Shown here piece after piece: positions 55,617-63,335 of a stretch of 64,000 bases of DNA. The translations under genes and the position numbers were made by a program. Below the pieces are notes generated by a model that saw only the letters and a list, made by a program, of their open reading frames with translations, made no database searches and was not told the origin of the DNA. How positions within the stretch are numbered: the stretch's first letter is position 1; each line of letters begins with the position of its first letter. This DNA is from Bacillus cereus ATCC 14579 (GTDB lineage Bacteria > Bacillota > Bacilli > Bacillales > Bacillaceae_G). The stretch spans positions 4,504,501 through 4,568,500 of the forward strand of contig NC_004722.1 in the NCBI RefSeq assembly GCF_000007825.1, in the 5' to 3' direction.

Positions 55617-56300
55617 CTATAGTGTAATACTTTCTCCAGCTTCTAATACTTTCCCTGTACAATTTTGTAGCTTTTCTACAAATTGATATGGATCTTGTTC
55701 AATAACTGGGAACGTATTGTAATGCATCGGTACAACAGTTTTCGCATTAATCCATTTTGCCGCTAGTACAGCATCTTCTGGCCCCATTGTGAAATTATCA
55801 CCAATTGGTAAAAATGCTAGATCAACTTTATTTAATTCCCCAATTAACTTCATATCAGAGAATAGTGCAGTATCTCCTGCGTGGTATACAGTTTTCTCTT
55901 CTGCTGTAAATAAAATACCTGCTGGCATACCTGTATATGTAATCGTCTTATTTTCTTCATCAATATAACTAGAGCCGTGGAATGCTTGTGTAAACTTCAC
56001 TTTTCCGAAGTCAAATTCATGTGAACCACCAATATGCATCGGGTGTGTATTTACACCTTGCCAACTTAAAAATGTTGCTAGTTCAAATGGCGCTACAACA
56101 ACTGCATTATTTTTCTTCGCAAGTTCTACTGTATCTCCAACATGATCACCGTGTCCATGCGATAAAAGAATTGCATCCACTTTTACATCTTCAGTTTTTA
56201 AATCTGTTTTCGGATTACCTGTTAAAAACGGGTCAATTAAAATAACTTTTCCATTCGCCTCAATTTTCACAACTGAATGTCCATGATAAGATACTTTCAT
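55617..56300 (-). CDS. ytkL: Metallo-beta-lactamase-fold hydrolase, UPF0173 (YtkL)
   Basis: The 227-residue protein has the metal-binding LSHGHGDHVGDTVELA (about residues 48-63), GTVYHAGDTALFSDM and VVPMHYNTFPV. It belongs to the UPF0173 group of zinc-dependent hydrolases with unknown substrate. The start follows GGGGAGGAATGTAATA. Confidence 0.87.
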   Translation of the reverse strand: MKVSYHGHSVVKIEANGKVILIDPFLTGNPKTDLKTEDVKVDAILLSHGHGDHVGDTVELAKKNNAVVVAPFELATFLSWQGVNTHPMHIGGSHEFDFGKVKFTQAFHGSSYIDEENKTITYTGMPAGILFTAEEKTVYHAGDTALFSDMKLIGELNKVDLAFLPIGDNFTMGPEDAVLAAKWINAKTVVPMHYNTFPVIEQDPYQFVEKLQNCTGKVLEAGESITL

Positions 56301-56449
56301 TATTACATTCCTCCCCTGTTCACATTCTCACTTTGTATTCTACATGATTTTTCAATTCCCTGTCTTTTCTAACATCTATTTACTTGTCATAACGCTTTCT
56401 TCCGAGTTAAAGTTATATTTGTAATTAAATATCTCGGGGGTGCCAATCG

Positions 56450-57547
56450 ATGAATGCTAGATTAGAAAATTTAATGCAATGGCTAAAAGAAAAAAACGTA
56501 GAAGCTGCGTTCTTAACTTCTACACCAAACGTCTTCTACATGACAAACTTCCACTGTGAACCACACGAAAGATTACTTGGTATGTTTGTATTCCAAGAAA
56601 AAGAACCTATTTTAATTTGCCCTAAAATGGAAGAAGGTCAAGCACGTAACGCTGGCTGGGCACATGAAATTATCGGATTTACTGATACTGACAGACCATG
56701 GGATATGATTGCAAAAGCAATTAAAGACCGCGGCATCAATGCAAATGCAGTTGCAATTGAAAAAGAACATTTAAACGTAGAGCGCTACGAAGAATTAACG
56801 AAATTATTCCCAAATGCAGCTTTCAAATCAGCTGAGGAGAAAGTTCGCGAACTTCGTTTAATTAAAGATGAAAAAGAACTTTCTATTTTACGCGAAGCAG
56901 CTAAAATGGCGGACTATGCTGTTGAAGTTGGTGTAAATGCAATTAAAGAAGATCGTAGTGAACTAGAAGTATTAGCAATTATTGAACACGAATTAAAAAC
57001 AAAAGGCATACATAAAATGTCATTTGATACGATGGTATTAGCAGGTGCGAACTCAGCTCTTCCACACGGTATTCCTGGCGCAAACAAAATGAAACGCGGT
57101 GATTTCGTACTATTTGATTTAGGCGTAATCATTGACGGTTATTGCTCTGATATTACACGTACAGTGGCATTCGGCGAGATTTCTGAAGAACAAACTCGTA
57201 TTTACAACACTGTACTTGCTGGACAACTACAAGCAGTTGAAGCATGTAAACCAGGTGTTACACTTGGCGCAATCGACAACGCTGCTCGTTCTGTTATCGC
57301 AGATGCAGGTTACGGAGACTTCTTCCCACACCGACTTGGTCACGGACTTGGAATTAGCGTACACGAATATCCAGATGTAAAAGCTGGTAACGAGGCTCCA
57401 TTAAAAGAAGGTATGGTCTTCACAATCGAACCTGGTATTTACGTACCAAACGTAGGTGGCGTTCGTATTGAAGATGATATTTACATCACAAAAGACGGAT
57501 CAGAAATTTTAACGAAATTCCCGAAAGAGTTACAATTTGTAAAATAA
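56450..57547 (+). CDS. M24-family metallopeptidase (Xaa-Pro dipeptidase type)
   Basis: Pita-bread fold peptidase, 365 residues. Metal ligands are seen in FDLGVIIDGYCSDITRTVAF (two Asp, about residue 227), HRLGHGLGISVHE (His about 296), VFTIEPGIYVP (Glu) and GGVRIEDDIYIT (final Glu). It has an N-terminal creatinase-like domain (about 1-130). It probably splits X-Pro peptides. Start behind GGGGGTGCCAATCG. Confidence 0.9.
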   Translation: MNARLENLMQWLKEKNVEAAFLTSTPNVFYMTNFHCEPHERLLGMFVFQEKEPILICPKMEEGQARNAGWAHEIIGFTDTDRPWDMIAKAIKDRGINANAVAIEKEHLNVERYEELTKLFPNAAFKSAEEKVRELRLIKDEKELSILREAAKMADYAVEVGVNAIKEDRSELEVLAIIEHELKTKGIHKMSFDTMVLAGANSALPHGIPGANKMKRGDFVLFDLGVIIDGYCSDITRTVAFGEISEEQTRIYNTVLAGQLQAVEACKPGVTLGAIDNAARSVIADAGYGDFFPHRLGHGLGISVHEYPDVKAGNEAPLKEGMVFTIEPGIYVPNVGGVRIEDDIYITKDGSEILTKFPKELQFVK

Positions 57548-57548
57548 T

Positions 57549-57580
57549 AGAAAAAGGCAGCGGGAGTGCTGCCTTTTTCT
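57549..57580. terminator. Terminator after the M24 peptidase gene
   Basis: AAAAAGGCAGC and GCTGCCTTTTT (57551-57578), perfect arms; bidirectional with the convergent lipoprotein gene. Confidence 0.9.
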
Positions 57581-57944
57581 ATTTCCCTACTATTTCAAAT
57601 TTCTCTACAATCATTTTTGCTGGATAACTTTCAAGTATTTGAGAAAACCATACTTTTATTTTATCCCCTGTTTTTAACTGTTTATATGCGTCTTTGTCCT
57701 TAAAGCTCAAGACTATATGTGCTGGATGCTCTTTATTCATTTGTTGTTCTATATAATGTTGCAACTCTACTTTTGTTTCAACCGTTTTATCATCGGCAAA
57801 AAACATCGTGTCATTTCTTAATATGATATACCCTTCTTTAGGTACTTCTTTTACCGTTACTTGCTCTACTTGTTTTGTATCACACGCTGATAATACGACT
57901 AGAAATACACTTAAAAACATAACAATTTTCATATGCCTATTCAT
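57579..57944 (-). CDS. Lipoprotein, DUF3221-like
   Basis: The 121-residue protein begins with a lipoprotein signal (KIVMFLSVFLVVLSAC, Cys near residue 21), then a beta-rich domain with EVPKEGYIILRNDTMFFA and LKTGDKIKVWFSQILESYPAKMIVEKFEIV. The pattern resembles DUF3221 lipoproteins of Bacillus. It is exported and anchored by the Cys. It follows another small exported protein on the same strand. Confidence 0.72.
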   Translation of the reverse strand: MNRHMKIVMFLSVFLVVLSACDTKQVEQVTVKEVPKEGYIILRNDTMFFADDKTVETKVELQHYIEQQMNKEHPAHIVLSFKDKDAYKQLKTGDKIKVWFSQILESYPAKMIVEKFEIVGK

Positions 57945-57964
57945 TTTTAACTCCTTACTCTAGG

Positions 57965-58339
57965 CTATTTCAAATTTAACACCATCTTCTCCTCATACTT
58001 ATCATCCCATTTAATCACAACTTCTATAGGTTCATCTTTAGAGATAGGCGCGCAACTTACACAAGAAGACTTCATTTCAACCTTTGCTCCTCTATGAACT
58101 TCTGACGTTTGTGTCATTGTACTAAAGGCTCCATTAATAGCAATCTCTAAGTTTTTAAATTCTGTCTTTCCATCCCCGCCCTTATATTGAAACGTAAACA
58201 TTCCATCTTCACTGTCATCCTTAATATGCCCTTTATATTGTCCAGTCCAACTTTTGCTCTCGCTAGAAAAAGTAAAATACCAAATCGAGCAGCTTCCTAA
58301 AAAGAAAATACTAATGAAAAAGAATAACGCTCTCTTCAT
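57965..58339 (-). CDS. Small exported or lipoprotein-like protein of unknown function
   Basis: The 124-residue protein has a hydrophobic start with FFFISIFFLGSCSIWYF; the Cys after GS could be a lipobox-like site. The rest is a beta-rich domain with four spaced Gly-Lys stretches and a paired CVSCAPISKDEP. It sits just upstream of the DUF3221-like gene. I do not recognise a family. Confidence 0.58.
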   Translation of the reverse strand: MKRALFFFISIFFLGSCSIWYFTFSSESKSWTGQYKGHIKDDSEDGMFTFQYKGGDGKTEFKNLEIAINGAFSTMTQTSEVHRGAKVEMKSSCVSCAPISKDEPIEVVIKWDDKYEEKMVLNLK

Positions 58340-58432
58340 CATGCCCCTCCATTCAAATGCACTTATTTATTGTCTATTTCTTCCTTCTATTATACTATTA
58401 AAATACAGAATTTTCTAAAATAGGGGGTTTAT

Positions 58433-59260
58433 ATGTTACAACAACAGTTAGAAGAAATTCGTAATAATAATTACATACTGGATAACACACTTAACATTGA
58501 TTCTTTAAGTTCCAATATGCTTGAGCAAATTGGCGATACTGATAGCTATTTAAGGGACAAACTCATCTACTCTACTTTTTTTCATCTCATCAAGAAGGAA
58601 TATCTTTCACACACACAATTACAGAAACTATTATTAGAAAGCATCGGTGAAAAATATTTATTGTATAAGATTCATTCAGATGATGAAGATGCGGTATTTA
58701 CCCGAGCATTTACAACATTATTAATTGCCCTCATTATTGATGCTGATACAAATCATAATTTCTTATCACAGACTGATATTTCAAATGTAAAAGATCAACT
58801 AATTCTATATATGAACAACGAACATGATTTCCGGGGATATGTGCAAAAACACGGCTGGGCACATAGTATCGCTCATGCTTCTGATACATTTGAGGCGCTT
58901 GTGAATAGTCCTAAACTGGAAACTTTATATTACGAAGAAATATTACAAACTTTATTAAACAAAGTTTGTGTTCATTCCATCTATTACAAATATGAAGAAG
59001 ATGAACGTATCGTTTATCCGATTGTCGCAATGCTACAAAATGGCTTAAAGGAAGAAGCACTCATATTAGCCCTTCGTGATTTAGTAGCTCAATTACCCGT
59101 TCAAAAACAAACATTACATATTGAATCATACGAGTTTCTATACGGAAATATAAAATCTTTCTTACGCAGCTTATTTTTCAGACTGCGCAAGCTTTCTATA
59201 TGCGAAGAAACAGAATGCGAAATTGAAAAATTGCTACAAGAACTTCCAAAATATTATTAA
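58433..59260 (+). CDS. DUF2785-domain protein
   Basis: The 275-residue, mostly helical protein contains the HGWAHSIAHASDTFEALVNSP motif (about residue 140) typical for DUF2785, with acidic and aromatic repeats. Function unknown. Start ATG after AGGGGGTTTAT. It is convergent with the 68-residue membrane gene. Confidence 0.82.
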   Translation: MLQQQLEEIRNNNYILDNTLNIDSLSSNMLEQIGDTDSYLRDKLIYSTFFHLIKKEYLSHTQLQKLLLESIGEKYLLYKIHSDDEDAVFTRAFTTLLIALIIDADTNHNFLSQTDISNVKDQLILYMNNEHDFRGYVQKHGWAHSIAHASDTFEALVNSPKLETLYYEEILQTLLNKVCVHSIYYKYEEDERIVYPIVAMLQNGLKEEALILALRDLVAQLPVQKQTLHIESYEFLYGNIKSFLRSLFFRLRKLSICEETECEIEKLLQELPKYY

Positions 59261-59261
59261 A

Positions 59262-59293
59262 AAAAGAAGGCCACTCAAAAAGTGCCTTCTTCT
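59262..59293. terminator. Terminator after the DUF2785 gene
   Basis: AGAAGGCCACT and AGTGCCTTCT (59265-59290), one mismatch. It overlaps the coding end of the opposite gene. Confidence 0.82.
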
Positions 59294-59481
59294 ATTTCAC
59301 TAATATTTAATTGAAATTTCACGATCCAAACTGAGAAAAGGTGGACAAGAAGCGCAAACGCCATACATGCTCCGCTTAAAAAAGTTAGTATAGGATGCGA
59401 ATACACGTGCCCCAATCCATAGGATACCGCCACGAAAAACATTGTTATGTAAATATAAATTGCTCCATGTATTTGCCTCAT
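59275..59481 (-). CDS. Small two-helix membrane protein, 68 residues
   Basis: Two membrane helices (about residues 8-26 and 29-53, YIYITMFFVAVSYGLG and FLSGACMAFALLVHLFSVWIV). ATG 59481 follows AAAGGAGGTTTAT. The last residues lie within the DUF2785 terminator. Function unknown. Confidence 0.6.
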   Translation of the reverse strand: MRQIHGAIYIYITMFFVAVSYGLGHVYSHPILTFLSGACMAFALLVHLFSVWIVKFQLNISEIEEGTF

Positions 59482-59544
59482 ATAAACCTCCTTTTCCCAT
59501 ATTATAACATAAATTTTCTGATTATTCACATTAATTGCTTGTAA

Positions 59545-59736
59545 TCAATATTTCTCAACTGTTACACCTCTTACAGCAGCCTTAATATATGGTGCTCCTT
59601 GTAAACTTTGTAAATCCTCTGTTTTGCCTGTTACGACTACACCGTATATTGGTAGGTCTTTTGGTTTGGTGTTTTTTATTTCTTTATCCCGCATTAACGG
59701 GCAGTAAGACCTCACATCAAAATTCAGCGGAAGCAA
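59545..59736 (-). pseudogene. Remnant of an anti-sigma-like gene fused to a shortened bcr1
   Basis: An open frame of 63 residues whose first part (MLPLNFDVRSYCPLMRDKE) is encoded by the bcr1-derived element. Its rest (LPIYGVVVTGKTEDLQSLQGAPYIKAAVRGVTVEKY) resembles the tail of sigma-factor-regulator C-terminal domains (from memory). The upstream body of that gene is absent. It is most likely a decayed gene end, not a functional protein. Confidence 0.6.
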
Positions 59737-59784
59737 GAAGTTAGATGGGGGATGAACCCCACACTGATTAAAGTTTCACTTTAT
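59683..59784 (+). repeat. Shortened bcr1 element
   Basis: Bounded by TTTAT (59683-59687 and 59780-59784), 102 bp. It matches the first part and the last part of the full element at 6868-7022 but lacks about 50 bp of the interior, including the second hairpin. An internally deleted bcr1 copy. Confidence 0.82.
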
Positions 59785-59913
59785 AGTTTATCCTAAAATA
59801 TTCTCAGTATCCCTCTTTATTTTCACTTAAAGACATCCAAATGCAGCTTTTATAAATTGTTTCATAATAAAAAGCACATCCATTTTGATGCGCTTCTCTG
59901 AAATACTATTCTA

Positions 59914-60258
59914 TTATTTCATCGCGTCCTTCACAACATCTTGAATCATAACGACTTCTGTTTTCATATCAACAGAGGGTGCTTCTTCATCAATACACTC
60001 ATACCAAAATTCCAAGTGCTTTTTATCAATTTCATAATGAGAATTTTCGACAAGAGCCCCACCTTCTCCTTGCACAGAATACCAATATAAGTACTCTTCT
60101 CCATCTCTTATTTCCCGGAAAATTGTCTCAACGTACATCTTTTCGTCGTTTAATGTCAAAAGTACTTCTTTCATATTGTCATTCAGAAGCTGCATCCATT
60201 CATTTACTCGATGACTCTTACCAGGCTTAACTTTAAATCTCGTTAATTCTACATTCAT
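59914..60258 (-). CDS. DUF6176-like protein
   Basis: The 114-residue protein starts MNVELTRFKVKPGKSHRVNEWM and has IREIRDGEEYLYWYSVQGEGG-like centre (FREIRDGEEYLYWYSVQGEG). It matches small DUF6176 proteins with a ferredoxin-like fold. Its ATG overlaps the stop of the GNAT gene (4 bp), so it is coupled to it. Function unknown. Confidence 0.75.
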   Translation of the reverse strand: MNVELTRFKVKPGKSHRVNEWMQLLNDNMKEVLLTLNDEKMYVETIFREIRDGEEYLYWYSVQGEGGALVENSHYEIDKKHLEFWYECIDEEAPSVDMKTEVVMIQDVVKDAMK

Positions 60259-61049
60259 TTTTCTTCCCCCGTTTTCTTACGTACAAACAAACTGTATTCT
60301 ATTGGATGATAAAAACTTAATTTACTAGCTAATTTTCGCGAAGGAATATTGTCTACATAACAATCCCAGCTCGGTATAATATCATTTTGCATGCAATGTT
60401 CAATGAACCGTGTTGCAACAGCTTGAGCTAATCCTTTCCCTTGATGCGCTTCATGTGTTGCAATATCTATTTCAGCATAACCATTCCCGCTAAATATCGA
60501 GACACATTCAGCTACAATTATCCCATCTTGTTCTATACAAAATCCAAAACCACTATTCAAAAACGTTTCTTTTGATCCCCAATATTCTTTGTAGTACTCC
60601 TCTTTAAATTCACTGCTTCGCTCTATATCTCTTCTATCAATACGCTTCACTTCATATGTATTTTTGTTAAAATCTCGTTTTCTCTCCTCAAAGGTTACTC
60701 TTTGAAATTTCATTCGCGGGATGTTCCGAAGTGTATTACTAAAACGCTCTTCTAACATCATTTCCCACTCTTCACTTGAAGTAAAGAGTGTAAATCTCTT
60801 CTCTGTTTTCTCAATAGCTGTTTTTAAATATGAAAATAACTCTTCGTTATAATTTTGATCATCAGTATCACCAAATAAATAATAGATACCGTTAGCTGTA
60901 ATAATTAATCCTGCTGTTAATTTCTCGTTTGCAAAAACCTCACCATCTATCACTTGATCACATACCGCATAAGCAAACGTCGTCGTTTTTGTATGACTTT
61001 CTAAAATCGGAAGGATTTTTCTATACTCGGCTACGGATAATTTTTTCAT
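60255..61049 (-). CDS. GNAT-family N-acetyltransferase
   Basis: The 264-residue protein has its GNAT domain in the C-terminal half (about 135-255): VAECVSIFSGNGYAEIDIATHEAHQGKGLAQAVATRFIEHC with the acetyl-CoA-binding QGKGLA loop (about residues 205-211). The first half is unrecognised. It overlaps both neighbours by 4 bp, in a cupin-GNAT-DUF6176 operon. The acetylated substrate is unknown. Confidence 0.85.
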   Translation of the reverse strand: MKKLSVAEYRKILPILESHTKTTTFAYAVCDQVIDGEVFANEKLTAGLIITANGIYYLFGDTDDQNYNEELFSYLKTAIEKTEKRFTLFTSSEEWEMMLEERFSNTLRNIPRMKFQRVTFEERKRDFNKNTYEVKRIDRRDIERSSEFKEEYYKEYWGSKETFLNSGFGFCIEQDGIIVAECVSIFSGNGYAEIDIATHEAHQGKGLAQAVATRFIEHCMQNDIIPSWDCYVDNIPSRKLASKLSFYHPIEYSLFVRKKTGEEK

Positions 61050-61378
61050 AATTGCTCCACTTTAATCGTATCCGCCTCTATATGTTCAAAACAAAGATTT
61101 ACAGTTCTCTTTAATGCTCTCGTTCTATGAATCTTACATGCTGGAATTAAGATTGAATCATTTGGCTTTAAAACCGCTGTTTCTCCATCTTCAAAATCAA
61201 TAAGTAATTCTCCCTCTAACACAATAAATAATTCATCCGAATTAGAATGATAGTGCCAATCATATTCACCAGTAAATACAGCGATTCGTAAGCAATGACT
61301 GTTTATATTTGAAACGACGAAGTTTTTATGTTGATCTTTAATATCCTTTGTTAATTCTATTAAGTTCACAGTCTCCAT
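61046..61378 (-). CDS. Cupin-domain protein
   Basis: The 110-residue single-domain cupin has VFTGEYDWHYHSNSDELFIVLEGELLIDFEDGET (about 34-67, HYH and E metal-site motif) and the second motif KPNDSILIPACKIHRTRA. Metal-dependent enzyme or a sensor role is possible. ATG 61378 lies after AAAGGATGGGACGAAAG; ATG 61390 is an alternative that overlaps AAAGG. It is first of three coupled genes. Confidence 0.8.
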   Translation of the reverse strand: METVNLIELTKDIKDQHKNFVVSNINSHCLRIAVFTGEYDWHYHSNSDELFIVLEGELLIDFEDGETAVLKPNDSILIPACKIHRTRALKRTVNLCFEHIEADTIKVEQL

Positions 61379-61422
61379 CTTTCGTCCCATCCTTTCATTA
61401 GTCGTTCTTCTAAAAAACTAAC

Positions 61423-61845
61423 TTAATCTCCACCACCTCCGCAATCTCCTCCACCATCACTTGAGCTACTACAGTCATTGCTACTGTAGTCACCGAATCC
61501 ACTTGATGAGCTTGAAGCGTATGAAGATTTTTTGCTTCTTTTTCTATCTTTTTTACTTTCATGACTAGGCCATACTGTAGCAAAGAGTATAACGAATAAG
61601 GCTAATTCTATTACAACAAGTATAAATTCTAGAATGCTCTCAATAATATTGGGAGTTATCCCAAAACTGTAAAACACTCCAAATGAATACATACACAAAA
61701 TTACATACAGAGCCATACAAATATACCGAAATGTTTTCTCTATCGTAATGACTACTTTTTGTGAAAAAGGTATGTTCTGTTCCTTTTTGTTCTTTATATA
61801 CCTTTGTCTCTTTGCCTGTTTTTTCTTCCTCTTTTTGCTCCCCAT
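61423..61845 (-). CDS. Membrane protein with Ser/Gly/Cys-rich tail
   Basis: The 140-residue protein begins with a very basic segment (KKRKKKQAKRQRYIKNKKEQ), then two membrane helices (about 37-58 and 66-90), and ends in a low-complexity stretch rich in Ser, Asp, Gly and Cys (CSSSSDGGGDCGGGGD). The tail resembles those of other small Bacillus membrane proteins. No family recognised. The ATG follows AAAGAGGGGATTCG. Confidence 0.62.
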   Translation of the reverse strand: MGSKKRKKKQAKRQRYIKNKKEQNIPFSQKVVITIEKTFRYICMALYVILCMYSFGVFYSFGITPNIIESILEFILVVIELALFVILFATVWPSHESKKDRKRSKKSSYASSSSSGFGDYSSNDCSSSSDGGGDCGGGGD

Positions 61846-61942
61846 CGAATCCCCTCTTTTTATTATATAATTCTAAATTATCATAATGAAAATCGATTTA
61901 CACCAATAAATAACAATTATTCACATGTTATTTCTCCATATA

Positions 61943-61974
61943 AAAAAGACCCTCCTCACGAAAAGGAAGGTCTC
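61943..61974 (-). terminator. Terminator after ald
   Basis: On the minus strand AGACCTTCCT pairs with AGGAGGGTCT, one mismatch (61947-61972), then a T run. Confidence 0.85.
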
Positions 61975-61987
61975 AAATGTATTTCTA

Positions 61988-63121
61988 TTATGATAAAGCA
62001 GGAGCTTTTTCAAGAAGCTCTTTTGCATCAGCGTATTGTAAGCCGTGAGCTTCCGCAACTGCTTCGAATGTTACATAACCATCTAATGTGTTAATACCTT
62101 TTAATAATGCAGTGTTGCCTAAGCAAGCTTCTTTGTAGCCCTTGTTAGCAATTTGTACTGCATATGGTACTGTTACGTTTGTTAACGCAAGAGTTGACGT
62201 ACGTGGAACTGCACCTGGCATATTAGCAACTGCATAATGAACAACGCCATGTTTTTCGTAAGTTGGGTTGTCATGAGTTGTAATACGATCAGTTGTTTCA
62301 AAAATACCACCTTGGTCAATCGCGATATCTACAACGACAGAACCTGGTTCCATTGATTGAATCATTTCTTCAGTTACAAGTTTTGGCGCTTTTGCACCCG
62401 GAATTAATACTGCTCCAATAACAAGGTCAGATTCTTTAACAGCTTCTGCAATGTTGTATGGATTAGACATTAATGTTTTTACTTGGTTACCGAAAATATC
62501 ATCTAATTGACGAAGACGTTCTGCACTTAAGTCAATGATTGTTACATCTGCACCTAAACCTACTGCAATCTTAGCTGCGTTTGTACCAGCTTGACCACCG
62601 CCGATGATTGTTACTTTGCCGCGTTTTACCCCTGGAACGCCTGCAAGTAAAATACCTTTACCGCCTTTGTTTTTCTCAAGGAATTGTGCACCGATTTGTG
62701 CAGACATACGACCAGCCACTTCACTCATAGGTGCAAGTAATGGTAAAGAACGATTGTCTAATTGTACTGTTTCGTATGCGATTGATGCAACTTTGTTATC
62801 GATTAATGCTTTCGTTAATTGTGGTTCTGGAGCTAAGTGTAAGTATGTGAATAAGATTAAGCCTTCACGGAAATAGCCGTATTCACTTGCTACTGGCTCT
62901 TTTACCTTCATAACCATATCTTGATTCCATGCTTCTTCAGCAGTTTCTACAAGTTTCGCACCAGCTTGTACGTATTCTTCATCTGTAAAGCCAGATCCTA
63001 AACCTGCTCCTTTTTGAACAAAAACTTCGTGACCATTTTGTACTAAATGTACTGCTCCCGCTGGCGTCATTGCCACACGGTTTTCATTGTTTTTAATTTC
63101 TGTTGGAATACCGATACGCAT
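61988..63121 (-). CDS. ald: Alanine dehydrogenase
   Basis: NAD-dependent interconversion of L-alanine and pyruvate, 377 residues. It has the N-terminal signature MRIGIPTEIKNNENRVAMTPAGA, the KVKEPVASEYGYFR segment, IGGGQAGTNAAKIAVGLGADVTIID (Rossmann fold, about 175), and VDIAIDQGGIFETTD. In Bacillus it supports growth on alanine and sporulation. It is monocistronic. Confidence 0.97.
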   Translation of the reverse strand: MRIGIPTEIKNNENRVAMTPAGAVHLVQNGHEVFVQKGAGLGSGFTDEEYVQAGAKLVETAEEAWNQDMVMKVKEPVASEYGYFREGLILFTYLHLAPEPQLTKALIDNKVASIAYETVQLDNRSLPLLAPMSEVAGRMSAQIGAQFLEKNKGGKGILLAGVPGVKRGKVTIIGGGQAGTNAAKIAVGLGADVTIIDLSAERLRQLDDIFGNQVKTLMSNPYNIAEAVKESDLVIGAVLIPGAKAPKLVTEEMIQSMEPGSVVVDIAIDQGGIFETTDRITTHDNPTYEKHGVVHYAVANMPGAVPRTSTLALTNVTVPYAVQIANKGYKEACLGNTALLKGINTLDGYVTFEAVAEAHGLQYADAKELLEKAPALS

Positions 63122-63335
63122 GATTAGTTCCCCCTTGAGTTATGAAATGACCCCTGAATCATTTTTTAAAGCGCTTTCTACGCTCTTATATTTTAACATA
63201 ATATCTCAATATTTGACAAAAAAATAACACGAGTTTTCCGATAGATTTAATTTTATATTAAAGGACAGTATTATCCGCACCTCTCAGCACAATGGATAAA
63301 CTGTCCAATTATTCGAAACTTCATCTTATTTTATT

